Assembly (NCBI GenBank): GCA_025642065.1
Contig: JAODUP010000107.1
Span: forward strand, 727,501 to 791,500
Direction: 5' to 3'
DNA length: 64,000 nucleotides
From: Paralvinella palmiformis
Lineage: Eukaryota; Annelida; Polychaeta; Terebellida; Alvinellidae
This document shows, one piece after another, positions 1-13,333 of the stretch (position 1 is its first letter; each line of letters opens with the position of its first letter). Made by a program: the position numbers and the translations under genes. The notes beneath the pieces were generated by a model that was given only the letters and a program-made list of their open reading frames with translations, had not been told where the DNA came from and did not search any database.

Positions 1-2215
1 TTACACATTATTCTTCTCCGAGTATATACTAACACATAACCACCATAATACGTTTCAACGCGTAAAAAACTTAATTTAACATCCCGAATAACCTGTTCAG
101 AAACATTTTTAATAAATTATCCTGAAACAGACATCCGACGTCCTGAGCAATATCACACATCAAACAATATATTCAAATTATGGAAATGCTACAATAAGAA
201 AAATGAAAACCAATAAACCGGCTGATCATCTTATTTTCTGTGCATATTATTTCATAGAAAATCACGGGACAGATAAATAAAACAGAACACATCCTCGGTG
301 ACTTAATATTCTCCGTTTTAGCCACCAATTTATCAGAGACTCGTTCCGACCAGTAACACACTGCGCCAGTACGAAATAATCCATCTCAAGATGTTTACTT
401 TGATCAAAAGACAGAGCTACCTAAACAGAAAGGGGATTAAATTTGATGAAGTTTTCCCCCATCAAAATTGTGGTGAGGAACATCGCAGATAAACATCAAA
501 CGGAACTTATGTCAAGTATTAGTCAGCCATAGCATCTCGCACATCTGTCAGGCAGGGGGGGGGGGTACAATAATAAAAATGAATTTATAATAATAATAAT
601 ATATTAACTCCATAAATGTGTCTACACCTACAAAAACGATGCATGATAACTGAAACAGACGATGGTGAGGGATTACATCTTGATAACTTGGATTTGGGAG
701 TACTTTTGATAGCCTTGACACTGCTCGAGTGGTGGCTTCCAATAGAAATGAAATATCCCTCACACACAGGTAACGACTGGATTTACACCCTAATTTGATA
801 GTTCGCTGCACTGTAAGTGTGCTACAACTTTACAAGTGTGAAGTAGAAATGCACGACGTTTGTAAAATATGTAACATCTCTAAATGTTACCAAAACATCC
901 CTCACCATCCCTCAAAAGTTTTTTCTTCTTCTTCTCAGTCTAACGATTACAACGATTTGCGTTAATGAATACACATTCATCACAGCTAATGATAAGACAT
1001 GTTTTCCACCGAAATTTATCTGCCTCAAACTCACAAATTCTTAAATATTGTAGATACTATTAATCTGTTAATAGTAATAAACTATTATTAGTATTATGAG
1101 AATTTCAATTTACCAAAATAATAGTAAGGAAGGAGCGTTACTCCACAATGTTAACACGCTGATCCGTTCAATTATTATTAAAGTTTATCGCAAACAATAT
1201 TTCAGTAATATTATATCGCATATATGCACGTCACTCGTGCAGCATGAAGAGAAAATCAGTACGGTATTTTTTTCATTTATGAAGCCCAAACCTGACCTAG
1301 AGTAATAATTTTATTATCACGTAAACTGAAATTACCAAATTCGGTAAACAAACATTCTGCCCACAATATGATTATTTTATTTCCAAACATCCCCCCACCT
1401 ACACGCGATATCGTTTACCCTTCATACACGTGATAGTTTATCATTTTCTCACCATTGCGTGTAGGCATGTTGCCAAAATTGTGGTTTGTTGCAAGAAAGA
1501 GCAGGAGACACAAAAGATGTCGAACAAAAGTCGTATTACTATTATTATCTAGATAATCACCATCATTATTAATAATGAAACACCTCATCAAAGTGACAAC
1601 AATTTCTATCCGAGGTCCATTTTGAACAATAATGGCACAACACGAGACATATCATAGATATCACATGCCTTACTGTCATTAGATAATGTACGAGTTTGGG
1701 ATTTTAACCACATCCTACCCCATCAGTGTGTGTAAGCTTTAACATTAAGTGACTCAGCAGTCTGTGACGTAGGCATATGGATGTCACGAATAACACCTGG
1801 AACAATTTCCGTATAACATATTGGCTATATCAGATCGATTTTAAGTGTCTCTTACGCTTAACTTCAGTTTTTGCTTTGAATTTAGTTTGCTAAACACCGA
1901 GTTGAGAATTATACGACGAGATAACTGAAAACAGATCCATAGGGTTTAAGGGAACAAATCCAGTACAGTGATACCGTGCCCTACGTTATTAATTAGCCCG
2001 GGAAACCATGAAGTAACCCGGGTGTTTTAAGTAAATCGAGAGTAATCTCTTACAAATGCCTTTCAATGTAAATATTTGATCGTATACATTTTTGTTGTGC
2101 TTTAATGTGTTTTATTGTATTTTAAATTGTGTTTAGATTCTTTTATCAGTTAGTGATTAACACTGTTAATATATTTATTTCACGTCCTTTTATTGTGACG
2201 TAGATGACGTTCGCT
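1..2215. other. Unassigned AT-rich sequence
   Basis: No conserved coding exon, SINE head or transposase motif was recognised on either strand. If VPS13 continues through here, this is intron. Small features only: a G run near 556-566 and short AAT/ATT clusters. Confidence 0.4.
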
Positions 2216-2236
2216 GAGCTGAATTATGGACTGTGC

Positions 2237-2290
2237 GTGTGTGAGTGAGTGAGTGAGTGAGTGTGTGTGTGTGTGCGTGTGCGTGTGACC
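2237..2290. repeat. GAGT/GT compound microsatellite
   Basis: Several GAGT units are followed by GT units and a GCGTGT tail. Confidence 0.9.
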
Positions 2291-2304
2291 ACTAACGCGG
2301 TGCT

Positions 2305-2390
2305 CAAGCATATTAACAGAACTACTATCATTGGCGCAGTTTGTATCGCCATCACAACCAACATCTGTAACAGCGATAGTACATTACGGG
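2305..2390. repeat. Dispersed repeat shared with 14786-14863
   Basis: The stretch shares long near-identical blocks with 14786-14863, including CATCACAACCAACATC and ACTATCATTGGC, with small indels between. It is an unclassified interspersed repeat whose ends were not determined. Confidence 0.6.
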
Positions 2391-2675
2391 TAAATTTTGT
2401 TTGTTTGTTTTCAAATTAGTTTACCAGTAAATATATAAGTAAACATATACAGGGAAGAATAGGACGGTTTAAAAATATTAAAAATCAATAAATAGGGCCG
2501 TAGAATAGGGCCTTCTAAGCGGTAGCCTGTGTTGTTGTTGTTGTCTACAACTGTTTACTACTTCGTCAGTTATGTTATAGACCCCGAGTGAGCTATATCG
2601 GGCAGTACCTGGCTGTCTATCTATAGCATCCTAAACTCTTATAATACGGACTGCCATTGAGCTTAGACATAGTAT

Positions 2676-2826
2676 CCCAGCCACACACACACACACACAC
2701 TGAGCCAATCATACAAACACTGGCCAGTAAACAACAAACAAGGATCCGGGTGTTTCCTTATCAATGATTACCTACTGTACCAATACTGGTGTCATCATCG
2801 TCATCATCATCATCATCATCACCACC
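2676..2826. repeat. CA and ATC microsatellites
   Basis: A (CA)n run at about 2682-2700 and a (CAT)n run at about 2793-2830, within otherwise unremarkable sequence. Confidence 0.8.
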
Positions 2827-4780
2827 AACATCATCATCAACACTTGGTCTACTTCAATACATAACATTGTAATGTATGTAGATCTGACGAAAAAGTGAAA
2901 TGCTGCTGTTTTATGAGCACTTTTCTACACACATTAGGCTAAACAGACTCAAGAGCTATCTCCATAGCTAATGAAGCACACTGAAAGATGAAACACTCTT
3001 CAAACATAGCATGGCTGGAGTTTGAACCAAGGTGTTAAAGCTCTGTGCCCGACCACACTACTACTACTACTACTAATTTGACTACTAAGACCGTGGAGAC
3101 GCAATGAGCATCCCAAATACACATAGGAAATTAATCATATCACAAAATAATTAATTGTGGTTTTGTGAAATCATAACACCGTTGCACCGTTTTTCACAGA
3201 TTTAAAACCACAGCTTCAACCTGAAACGAATCAACCACAAAATCACTTTATTTATGATATATATTTCAGATCCACTTTGAAGAAAAGAAAAAAAACTAAC
3301 TGGCTGTTCCATACGTTGATCAAATGATTGATTCACTGATGATAATGATAATCATCTTCATCATTTCCTCACACATCATCAATGATGATACTCAACAGAG
3401 AAGTCAACTTATCTGGAATGTTTCTCGGTCATGTTTACTTCCCGTTATACGACGTACAGTATTGGATGGTGTAATGTTATATAAGACTATACGGTATCCA
3501 AACAGCGGCTATGGGCCAGTTACACGTGTTAAACACCTCGTGGCATTTCTCACCCAATTACGTCAGTTCTCCTCCTACAACGTTCCCAGCTTTGGAGAGA
3601 GAAGAACGGGCCAATCAAATCGAGCCCCCAAATATTCCGGGATCCAGATCTCCCCACCCACCACCAAATCGTTTATCCCCGTTTTGTCCTATCGGCAATT
3701 AATGTGTAAATCATTTTAATTGTCAACCAGGCAATAGAGGAATAAGTGATATGTCACAGAAACATCTGGATATTATTAATTTTATGCCTTCTACACCTGT
3801 GTTAATGATGTGATAAACATTTCTTTTGTTACAGTTCACTCTGAACATTTTGTTTATAATTATCAACTGGGAGATGTGACTGAGAAATGATCCTTTGGAT
3901 ATTTTCGTCCACACTCTATCAGTCACACACAATTCATTATTAAAACTATACATATAATAATAATATTATTATTATAATAATAATAAGTATTTTCTATAGC
4001 AGCTTATTCAAATTGAGTTGTTCTAAGGTGTTTTACATTTACGACATAAATTAAAACAATTGTTCTCAGCTCATATAGCACAAACACATTTTATATATAA
4101 ATACACTGGTTTACAGATATTATAATTAGTCTATACATTTATTATAGATATTATAGATACTCGAGTTTTAAGAACCTCACAACATATTTCTGTACTTGTT
4201 AGAAGTAATTCTAGCCAGCCATTAGATATATATTCAATTTATCCTAACTGAAATAAGTATTAAACACTACCATATTATATGGATATTCATAGTGCAATAA
4301 AATATTCCTGGTAGAGATTGTAGCTGCTGTCGACTACAGAACACCCACTGAAACAGTCTGTCTGTTGTATTAAAATAATGTCAAAACAGGCATCTGTTTG
4401 TTTTTTTTCATTTTTTTTTCAAATCAGCCAATAAAAGGCCAGATGGAATCATCTTAAAATGGATGGAGACAACAGGCCAAGTCCCTCAGTGTCTTAAGAC
4501 AATGATTATTAAACGATTTTAAGTCAGTGCACTCAGTGGCTCCAAAAATTAATCTGGAGTCACCAGTACTTTACCTTTTAAAATGTTACTCTGGAGATGG
4601 ATTTGCAGGATCCAGTTAAATTGGTACAACAACAACACACAAAATCATGAAGAGAAATAATTAATTCAAAAGTTATTATTCAAATTTGTAGATAGATATT
4701 TAGTTCGATTTCCAAACATATATACAAACATATACGCAAGTGTCATATATTGATTGATAGCAATGGCATATTGATAGCAA

Positions 4781-4951
4781 TGTTTTACGGCCACTTGTGT
4801 GCACATGGTGGGCTAATGGTCCGAGCGACCTCCAAAGGTAATGAAACGAAGTCAAAGATGATACAACTTTCAGGTATACCCACGCCAGGATTTGAACATG
4901 GGTGGTAAGTGATCTGTGGTCCAACATGCTACCGCTAGACAACGGAGGCAC
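4781..4951 (-). mobile_element. SINE family A (tRNA-derived)
   Basis: Read on the minus strand, a tRNA-like head (GTNNTCTAGCGGTAGC box A; ATGTTCAAATCC box B) is followed by the family body TTTGACTTCGTTTCATTACC and a tail ending GGCCGTAAAACA. The copy is diverged but full length. Short ORFs across it are fortuitous. Confidence 0.85.
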
Positions 4952-5047
4952 TACGATAACAATGTTGGAAATGGGGGGGGGGAAGTATAACCAATACAGG
5001 TTGTCTAAGTCTATTCAAATTTGTAACTATTCTTCAGTTTGGCATTT

Positions 5048-5165
5048 TGATAGCTGAGTGGTTGGAGCACTGTGCTGCAAATACAGGCTGTGGGTTCGAA
5101 TCTGGCTCACACCTGTGTTTGCCGGATTATAAGTTTCCATAGGTAGTCGCCCTATAAATAATTCA
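5048..5165 (+). mobile_element. tRNA-derived SINE-like element
   Basis: TAGCTGAGTGGTTGGAGCAC (box A-like) and GGGTTCGAATC (box B), about 35 nt apart, then a non-tRNA body. The head resembles a Leu/Ser-type tRNA but lacks a complementary acceptor stem, so it is a retroposon rather than a tRNA gene. Confidence 0.6.
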
Positions 5166-5779
5166 ACTCAACAATAACAGTTCAGCTTGATCAGCAAGCC
5201 AACACCTGTTACCTCATTACCTCTTTATGCCATCCTGGATAATCTCATCGCTCCTAGTGAATCCAGTACCAGGCATTAGAGGAAGCACAGTTATTACAGC
5301 ATACTAAGGATCCGTTCACTCAAATTCATTCATTATTGTCAACAAGGATCCAGCATTGTCGTATTAATCAATTTCGTCCAAAGGCATAGTTCCCTTTTTA
5401 GGTTGCTGAACACGCCAAACAACAGTATACGGAGAGAAATCTTTCCGAACATCAAATGCTAGGATACAGAATTAGTTGCCTGATCATATTATGCTCAGGT
5501 ACCAAGTCAGGAAATGTTTAACAGGTACTTTAAATCCATTTAAAAAAATATATAAATTGCCCTATTTATAATATTGATAACTTACTGTCTTTGAGTGTTT
5601 GTCAATAAAATTTGTTATTCTGTGCTAAACCAAAAACAATTTGATTGTGTTTTCAGTGTATAAAGTACCTTAGATTCACATGTGTTATGGTGGTATATGC
5701 AATATTATTATCATCATCATCATCATCATCGTCTATAACATTATGATCTGTGATCCATCCATACAACATTTCTAGTAAT

Positions 5780-5870
5780 TTTTCCCACAGACACCGATAC
5801 CACTAGGATTCGATCCGATAACACGTGGAATTCTGTAGTGCAGTACTATACCATTGTACCATGGGAGCAC
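5780..5870 (-). mobile_element. tRNA-derived SINE-like head
   Basis: On the minus strand, CATGGTACAATGGTATAG (box A-like) is followed by GATCGAATCCTAG (box B-like) and a body running into TGTCTGTGGG. The family differs from A, and the 3' end is undefined. Confidence 0.5.
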
Positions 5871-5899
5871 TATCTCAGACTACTGATAAGGCCATACTA

Positions 5900-7200
5900 T
5901 GGCCTGAAGATGAATCTTCAAGCCAGAAGTGTGATGCAACAACAACTGTCTGGCTAGATGCTATCATTGTGTCTCGATTTCTTCTGGACACTGATCCATA
6001 ATGGTATATGCAATACATGACAGAGTATACAGCCTCGCCGTTCATGAATCAATATATCATATCCTGAAGGCAGGCCGGTTCGTTGTTACCTCCCATAAGC
6101 AATACCTTCACCTGATCCATATCAGATGGATAAATAATCCCCGGTACCTGGCCTCCGGATGAGCAGACAATGATTGACAGCAAGTTGCGGATAGGATTAT
6201 AGTGCCCAGTAATAATGTATCCAGTATTTAGATTCTTAGCATTTCCGGATGGAATGAGCCTACTGCAAGCTGAGGATCTGCCCACTTCCCAGATAAGCAG
6301 TGAGAAACCATAATAATAATAATAATAAAATACTAAAAAACAATTCCAGTCCGTGGTGTCTGCAGCAGCAGCCAGGATCAGACTACTACCTGGGCATTAG
6401 CAACATTGTTGTATGATCCAGCTCAGTGACTTTTACCTTCCCCTCTTCAGCTCATTCTGGATCATCCCGTATTGCCCAGACCATCGTGGATCTCTCTTCC
6501 TCGTTTTGCTTTTGTTTTCCAAACATGTTACACTGACCTAATGCACGGTTTAAGGCACCAAACCTCCAAAAGCAAGCACTTAACCTTAAGCTTGGTATGA
6601 ATTGCCTGCCTCCAGATATCGCCATACAATTTTCTGATATGCATCAGCCAGCAATAGCCGAACAATATCGACCATACAATGCACAACATATTCAAAACAA
6701 ACACACATGGCATTCTGTTTATACACATAGCACATCCTGCCAACGTACACCACACATAAACTACCGTATACACCACACATAAACTACCATATGCAGCATC
6801 CTCCACTAACTGGACACCGTTACCCAGTGATGAACAAAACACTCGAACCAAATCCACATCATATCTACTTAAATACATAATTCAACCCAGCTAACACAAC
6901 ACTGTATAACTAACAATGATGACAGTTGTATATACAGTCAAAACAATTAAATATAATTATTTTGATGCAGTTAAGAGGTTCTTTATACTGACGAGAAAGG
7001 GATATCCATTAGAGGCAGATGTTGAAGAATGCCGGCCAGCATCAGCAGTATCCACTCATCACGACAAGATACAGTATTACACATCTACAGCGCGTTATGG
7101 CTTTCAATTAAGTAGCTGATTTTCCTTTTTGTGTACCTTACTAGCAGGAGAATAAAATATTTTAACAGTCAAAGAGCTTCACTTCTGCACTTAGTCTCCA
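5900..7200. other. Gene-poor intronic sequence
   Basis: Only short ORFs without recognisable motifs. The open stretch at 6049-6285 (minus) could be an old transposon fragment but shows no diagnostic residues. An AAT microsatellite sits near 6310. Confidence 0.35.
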
Positions 7201-7209
7201 CTTAAAATG

Positions 7210-7476
7210 TTTACTTGATAAATAAGTTCAGATTTTAAAAGTGCCCTTGTTTACTTAATAATAAGTACAGATTTAAAAAGTGCCCTTGTTTACTTGATAA
7301 TAAGTGCAGATTTAAAAAGTGCCCTGTTTACTTGATAATAAGTACAGATTTAAAAAGTGCTCCTGTTTACTTGATGATAAGTGCAGATTTAAAAAGTGCC
7401 CTGTTTACTTGATGATAAGTGCAGATTTAAAAGGTGCCTTTTTACTTGATAATAGGTGAAGATTTTAGAAGTGCCC
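7210..7476. repeat. Minisatellite, about seven units of 38-40 bp
   Basis: The unit begins TTTACTTGATAATAAGTGCA and ends AAAAAGTGCCC(T)TG. It is repeated head to tail about seven times with few substitutions; outer units are more diverged. It lies in or beyond VPS13 intron 4. Confidence 0.92.
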
Positions 7477-7479
7477 AAA

Positions 7480-9190
7480 CAAAAATACAACTTAAATAAG
7501 CCATGTGCACTGCCCAATAGGAGCTCAAATTGAATAATAATATCAACAATAAGAAATCATCCAACCTCCGGGATGTCAGAGGAAGTGTAAAGGTTTTTTT
7601 AATGGATTAACTGCAGCTTGAACTTAAAACCTTTCACCGTGTTACAGGTTTGATATATTCTAAGTACTGGATGAAAAATTTTGGATGATTGAAAAACTGA
7701 TGAATTCTATTTAACCATTTTTACAATAAGTATTAAATAACACCTTCCCAGTAATCTGGATCCATGTCAATCCTGGGATTAATTCAAATGCTTTGTTTAA
7801 TATCAGTACTGATTTGTTGACTGATAAAAATATAGCCATTACACCCTAAATACAGAAGAAGAGTATCTCTTCAGCTGTCCGTCTATCTTGCTATTCTTTA
7901 TATGCAACTATCATAATTCCCATTGATGATTCAATTCACCGACAGGTAAAATGACAGAACCCATCATCTCACAGCTAACAGCCTCAAATCTCTTAGCAGA
8001 CAGTGTGCTTCCTCGTAACGGCTCAAGATAACACGTACAAGACGGAAGCCTAGCTAACACATTTTACTACGAACAGCATCTAGAAAACGAGCTGACAGAG
8101 TTATCCGAATGGAGTTAGCCAGACATACTATCTACCCTAATTGTAATCTCACTCCGCACTTTGGCACGGAAATAAATTTTGCCCATTTCCCTGAAATAGA
8201 TCCCATTCTGATATCATTCAATTCTTTTCATAAAACGAGATAAGACAAACCACCACCCCACCCCCACCACCAAAGTAAAAACCTCAACCACAACCCAACA
8301 GACGTTATCTTGAAAGTTTCCCTAGCTAACACCAGAAGATTACTGCACCAAACGCCATAACTAAAGTATCCCTATTTACAACCTTGAAGGATGATAGGGA
8401 AAATGGTTCGACTGATTGCCCTGATCCAGTACTTCAAGGCGGATACGCCAGTCCGGCGGCCTGGCTTCAGTAGCGTGTTGGGGGGCAATCTGGTGCCCAA
8501 TTCAACAGGTGTATAGTTGATGCTGGCTGTCCGAATGTTGCTATTTATATATATATATATATAGCCGGCGTTAGGACCGTCTGACAGGAAAGGGGTCTGC
8601 AGAGAATTGGCCGAGCAGAAAATTGTAACGGCCGAAATTGATTCTCCTTCCTACATGGCCGGTGAAGTCTGTTAAAACTGGCTACAACAGACTAACTATT
8701 TCTTAACTCACAAGCAAATGGTGGGTGGTTTCTGTGCTGCGACCTCGACACTGAAGAGATGGGAGAATTTTGTTCAATCCAGATTTCGACCAAACAGAAT
8801 ATATAATTTTATCCAACGTTTATAAAAAGTAAAAAATATACCTTTTTTTAAAATTACAAACATTATCTGCATCATGGAATTTAGGTATTACGTTAAGTTA
8901 AGTGCACAATGCTGATTTTACATGTTTCATTACGTTTTGTCGTCACCTGGTGGACAAAAACATCATGTTTCAATATTCAAATGTGATGACAAAGGCAAGA
9001 ATGTAATATACTGATGCGTATCTATTTTTTATATATTAAAGATAACATTACTCATGTGTCAAGGTGACTATGAGTATGAATGAAAAAACGCCAGATATCA
9101 GAAGTACACCGGAACTTTAATAAAATAAAAAATAGTTTACACAACATATGTCCTTATGTTGCTAGACGGGCAGACATATTTGTCATCATA
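7480..9190. other. No gene recognised
   Basis: AT-rich sequence with a TA run at about 8546-8563. No coding exon, SINE head or transposase motif was recognised. Confidence 0.35.
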
Positions 9191-9255
9191 TGGATGTAGG
9201 CATGTATGTGTGTACGTATGTATGTATGTACATACGTACGTACGTATATATGCAT
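9191..9255. repeat. GTAT/ACGT degenerate microsatellite
   Basis: Alternating ATGT, GTAC and ACGT tetramers form an imperfect palindromic simple repeat directly upstream of a family A SINE. Confidence 0.8.
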
Positions 9256-9275
9256 TGATTAATGCTGTCAGTCGA

Positions 9276-9440
9276 GGCGCCTCCGTGGTCTAGTTGGCAG
9301 CGCGTTGGACCAACCGAGTTCGAACATCAGTGTGGGAATATCTGAAGGGTGTTTCATCTTTGACTTCACTTCATTACCTTTGGAGGTCACTCGGCCCATT
9401 TAGCCTAGCATGTGCACAAAAGTGGCCCCAAAACATCAAA
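9276..9440 (+). mobile_element. SINE family A (tRNA-derived)
   Basis: Starts GGCGCCTCCGTGGTCTAG (box A region), with box B-like GAGTTCGAACATC. The body carries TTTGACTTCACTTCATTACC and CGGCCCATTTAGCCTA. The anticodon-arm region is about 15 nt shorter than in other copies. Confidence 0.9.
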
Positions 9441-9717
9441 TCTGTCAGTCCATTTACAAATTGAATGTCTGTGAATTATTTTTTCCTTCTGATTCATACT
9501 CACTTGACTCATGAATAATAGCAATGCGATCTTTTCTAGTCATGAGTGTTACATTGTATCACTTTTATCCTGTCTGATCATTGTCCAGATACTCTCTAGT
9601 TTGCCATGATGTTTTGTTCCTTCATTTGTCTATCTATTAGCAGACTGATCATTAACATTTTGGGCTTTTTTCACAGACCTACTTTTATGCCACAAGATCT
9701 GTTTTCAACATAATTAA

Positions 9718-9723
9718 CACACA

Positions 9724-9810
<87 letters not shown>

Positions 9811-9820
9811 GAGAGAGATT
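9718..9820. repeat. CA-TA-GA compound microsatellite
   Basis: About 30 nt of CA, then about 35 nt of TA, then about 30 nt of GA. A polymorphic simple array. Confidence 0.95.
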
Positions 9821-10930
9821 GTAGCACTAGCCATCAATAAATTAATGTCTCACTTAACCGACGGTGTTACATAAATCTTCAAAGGACTTAAAGCAGTTAA
9901 AAAAATGCTGCTCGTTTCACAAACCAATAACAATAGTAAATGTTTTGCACCAGTATGAATTAGACGTTCTGCCATTACCCATTGACGCACATAGATTCTC
10001 TCTCACTCTAAACACCATCTCAACAAGTTAAAATAGATACCATAAGTTTGCTGATTTTTTTATATCTCACGCAGTCATAGCTAATATTTACCTCGAGTGA
10101 GTGCTCTTGGGCTTCAACAAACAAGTCAACAGTCTGACTTATTATGGAACAACATTAGAGCCCTGAACCACTCAAAAGTTTTAAATTAGCTATACAAAAA
10201 CAGGTATTTGGAGCTTTTACCTGGTAGATATTCATACCTTTATTATACACTATATACCAGCAACATATTTAGAATGATAAAAGGCCATATTTATTTTATG
10301 ACTCGTGTATTATGGTCATCCACAAGTGAAGCTGTTCAGCAAGGTATTTCTATTTGTGAGGCGTTTTCACCCCGGTGCCTATATATCAATCAAGCAGCAC
10401 GTGTGCTATGCCAACATACTGTGGTGAAAGCTACAGGTATTCAGACATGACTTAGTATTCCTCACCAGCCACGGATTTATTGCGACAGGCAATTTCGATC
10501 CAAGAACATTGTCTATCAAACCCTGTTCTGGATTTACACCATTAGTATTAAAAACAATAATCGTGGTCGTTGTAGTATTACTACTACTACTACTATTACA
10601 AAATATTATATGAACCGGGTCTCTTGCCACTGAATGGATCGAGCGACGTACCTCAGATACTACATTAAAGATTGGCTGCAAGATCAATCATTTAGATTAA
10701 AGATGGGTCAGCTTATAACGATCTCCCCCCCCGGCAATCCAATTAGTGTAATGTCTTGGCAATAGAGACTTGCTAGATGATGCTGCCATGTAACTAGGTT
10801 GTAGTTACCCATCGTCGAGCTGAGGATGGGGAGGGGGCCGAGGGTTGGGAGGGGGTGTGTGACAAGTTTTGTTTTTAGTTTGGGATAAAATCATCCAACT
10901 TATAATATATTTAGTACCAACAAATGTAAA

Positions 10931-11100
10931 TGTTGATGTTTTACGGCCACTTTTGTGCCCAATGTCGGCTAGATGGGCGACCTCCAACGGTAATGAGGCG
11001 AACTGAAAGGCGAAACACCCTTCTGACATAGCCCGGCCGGGGTTTGAACCCAGGTGGTATAGATATGTGGCCAACCACGCTACCAGCTAGGTCATGGAGT
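10931..11100 (-). mobile_element. SINE family A, subfamily II
   Basis: The body is shared with family A, but the head is the second type: a box B read as CTGGGTTCAAACC, a preceding ATACCACC, and a GGCCGGGCTATGTC segment in place of CGTGGGCATATC. Other type II copies are at 13840 and 55341. Confidence 0.85.
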
Positions 11101-11292
11101 ACCTTTTAGTACCAATAGTTCTCTAACATATTTCATGTACTTACGGTGAAAGAACATATTACTAAACAAACTAATCCAGTAACACTGATACAGGACAAGT
11201 ATACTTCAAGCTGGATTCTTTTCAAGGATATTGGCGCAATAGAAGTTTTGTAATTATTATATTATTAAGTTAATGGAGTCCATCATAAAAAG

Positions 11293-11484
11293 GGGCGCCT
11301 CCGTGGTCTAGTGGTAGCTTGTTGGACCACAGATCACTACCACCCATTGCCGAATCTCAGCGTGGGCATATCTGAGGGTGTTTCATCTTTGACTTCGCTT
11401 CATTACCTTTGGAGGTCGCTCGGCCCATTTAGCCTACCTTGTGCACAAAAGTGGCCGTAAAACACCAATCATCATCATCATCAT
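11293..11484 (+). mobile_element. SINE family A, full length with target-site duplication
   Basis: Complete copy: GGCGCCTCCGTGGTCTAGTG head, CGCTCGGCCCATTTAGCCTA body and an (ATC)n tail. It is flanked by a perfect 13-bp direct repeat CCATCATAAAAAG at 11280-11292 and 11485-11497, the signature of LINE-driven insertion. It defines the family's ends. Confidence 0.95.
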
Positions 11485-12786
11485 CCATCATAAAAAGACC
11501 AGAAATAATGAAAACGGATAAATATTTTTGGTTGTGAAATTATTTTTCAATTTTAATTTAATTAGTTTAAATTTTTGTCTAAATTTGATATCATTATTTA
11601 ACAGCAAGATAATTTTAAAAAATGGTGGGGGAGGATCCTCCCAAAATTCCAAACTACACAAATAGAGATTTACATTAGTTTTTGGATAAATAATTTTTCT
11701 GGCCAAAGGCTTTTTGTGGTTTGAACATTTTCAAATGTCTGGCTCATTGCATAATTTCTTGGTCAAATCTTGTGATTTAGGAATGTCGCAAAACATTTAT
11801 CAGGATATCAATGCTAATGATTGATAAGTTCTATATGAATAATGTATATTGGTGGAAAATATTGAGATTACTGCGCAGTGTTCTTTATTGATAGCGGAGT
11901 AAACCAGTGAATGAGTCTTAATGAGCGAGTGAATCAATGATGGATTTGTTTACAGTCAGTGCTGGGTCCGCTGAGTGCGGGGGAGGGTTAGGGAAGAAGG
12001 AGCACATGGCCCGAAGGACTAACGGCTAGGAAAATGTATCGATGTTAATGGATGAAGCATTCCACAGACATTGATAACGCCAGTATTCAATTCCAAGACC
12101 CGGTGGTCCGCAATCCGGTGTACCATGATTAACTCTGTAGAGGTGGAGTGTCCCTAATCCACGCACAGTTGACTCTATCATTACCAACTTATATTACCAA
12201 CAATTCACCACCCTTCTAAATAAAGTAGCCAACCCAGATATAAGCTGGTATCATCAATGAAACTGAGGAGGTTGGCTCATATAACGTATATCAGTCAGGG
12301 CTCAGTGGGCCAATATATTCGTATACTCGTACGCACTGTGCTTCGGTACATATATTTAAATGTTTGGGTGTACTCAGTGCTCATAACATGAAAAACTCCG
12401 AATTTATACTTGAATACAGTCTTTAGGTACTGATACTTTCTGAGTATTTTCACAACAAACAGATCATGGTTTCCAATCTTTTATTTTTAAATCTTCCATA
12501 CAGTCAAAACCTATTTCACAATAAAATCAGATTAATTGAAACTCATTATTTTAAACATGAATCCCAGCTGATTCGAAACTGCCCTCGCCCATTGATTTTG
12601 AACACAGAAGTATGGCTATTACGCCTTATACCATACACATTTAATCTCTGATCTACCAACTAATGAAGAGTCCGGAATAAAGCATGCGCTAAAAGACATC
12701 ATATCAAATCTGTTAGACGCTACTGCTGTGAGTAGGCACTATCAGTACACATTAAGAAACAGCGGCTAAACTGAGCATGGACTTAC

Positions 12787-12882
12787 CAATCTTGGGAACG
12801 GTTACTATGTGTAGACCTTCTAGTGTCGCGATTGTAGGAGCACCGTAGAGATTCTTCCACGGAATCTTCAGGGTCAGTTTTC
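12787..12882 (-). CDS. VPS13: VPS13 coding exon 4
   Basis: A 96-nt exon between TATATCAG and GTAAGTCC. After the split Gly it reads [13 protein letters not shown] then [14 protein letters not shown], the most strongly conserved part of the chorein N-terminus. It ends in phase 1, so the gene must continue to lower coordinates. Confidence 0.95.
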
Positions 12883-13301
12883 CTGATATACGGCAAATAG
12901 AAAAATGAATGATCAGAAATGAGGACATTATACACTGATCAAGATATTATATACACGTATATGGACGGATGAACAGTGACAAACACACACATACACTGTT
13001 TAATTAGTCTCTGAGTTTACGTATGTTTAGATTGATTGAGGTATACATTTATGGAGGTATAGGCTTCTAATGATATTTGAATTTTTGTGCTCTGAGCCAG
13101 TACCACACACACGCACGCACACACACACACTGGCCAACATACTGGTTTATCAACAGAACGCAATACACAATGAAGTTAGCTGAGTTCAGGAATCAAGTCC
13201 ACTTTGAGAAAGCATTCCACAACCATCACTCAACCAATATAATATCCCGCCATCTACCAATTAGTCGGTGCTCACACACACACATATACACACACATATA
13301 C

Positions 13302-13333
<32 letters not shown>

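Noticed and set aside
3324..3719. 131-codon plus-strand open frame
   Set aside because: Composition is that of AT-rich noise (runs of Ile/Met), no domain motif, no splice or start context, and it lies in VPS13 intron or flank territory.
6430..6560. Possible VPS13 exon 5 on the minus strand (lysine/glutamate-rich, GTAAAA donor)
   Set aside because: The frame required by exon 4 phase hits a stop (DDPE then TGA) and the peptide does not match the family's next segment.
7210..7476. CRISPR-like array
   Set aside because: Units are contiguous with no unique spacers, and the genome is animal; it is a minisatellite.
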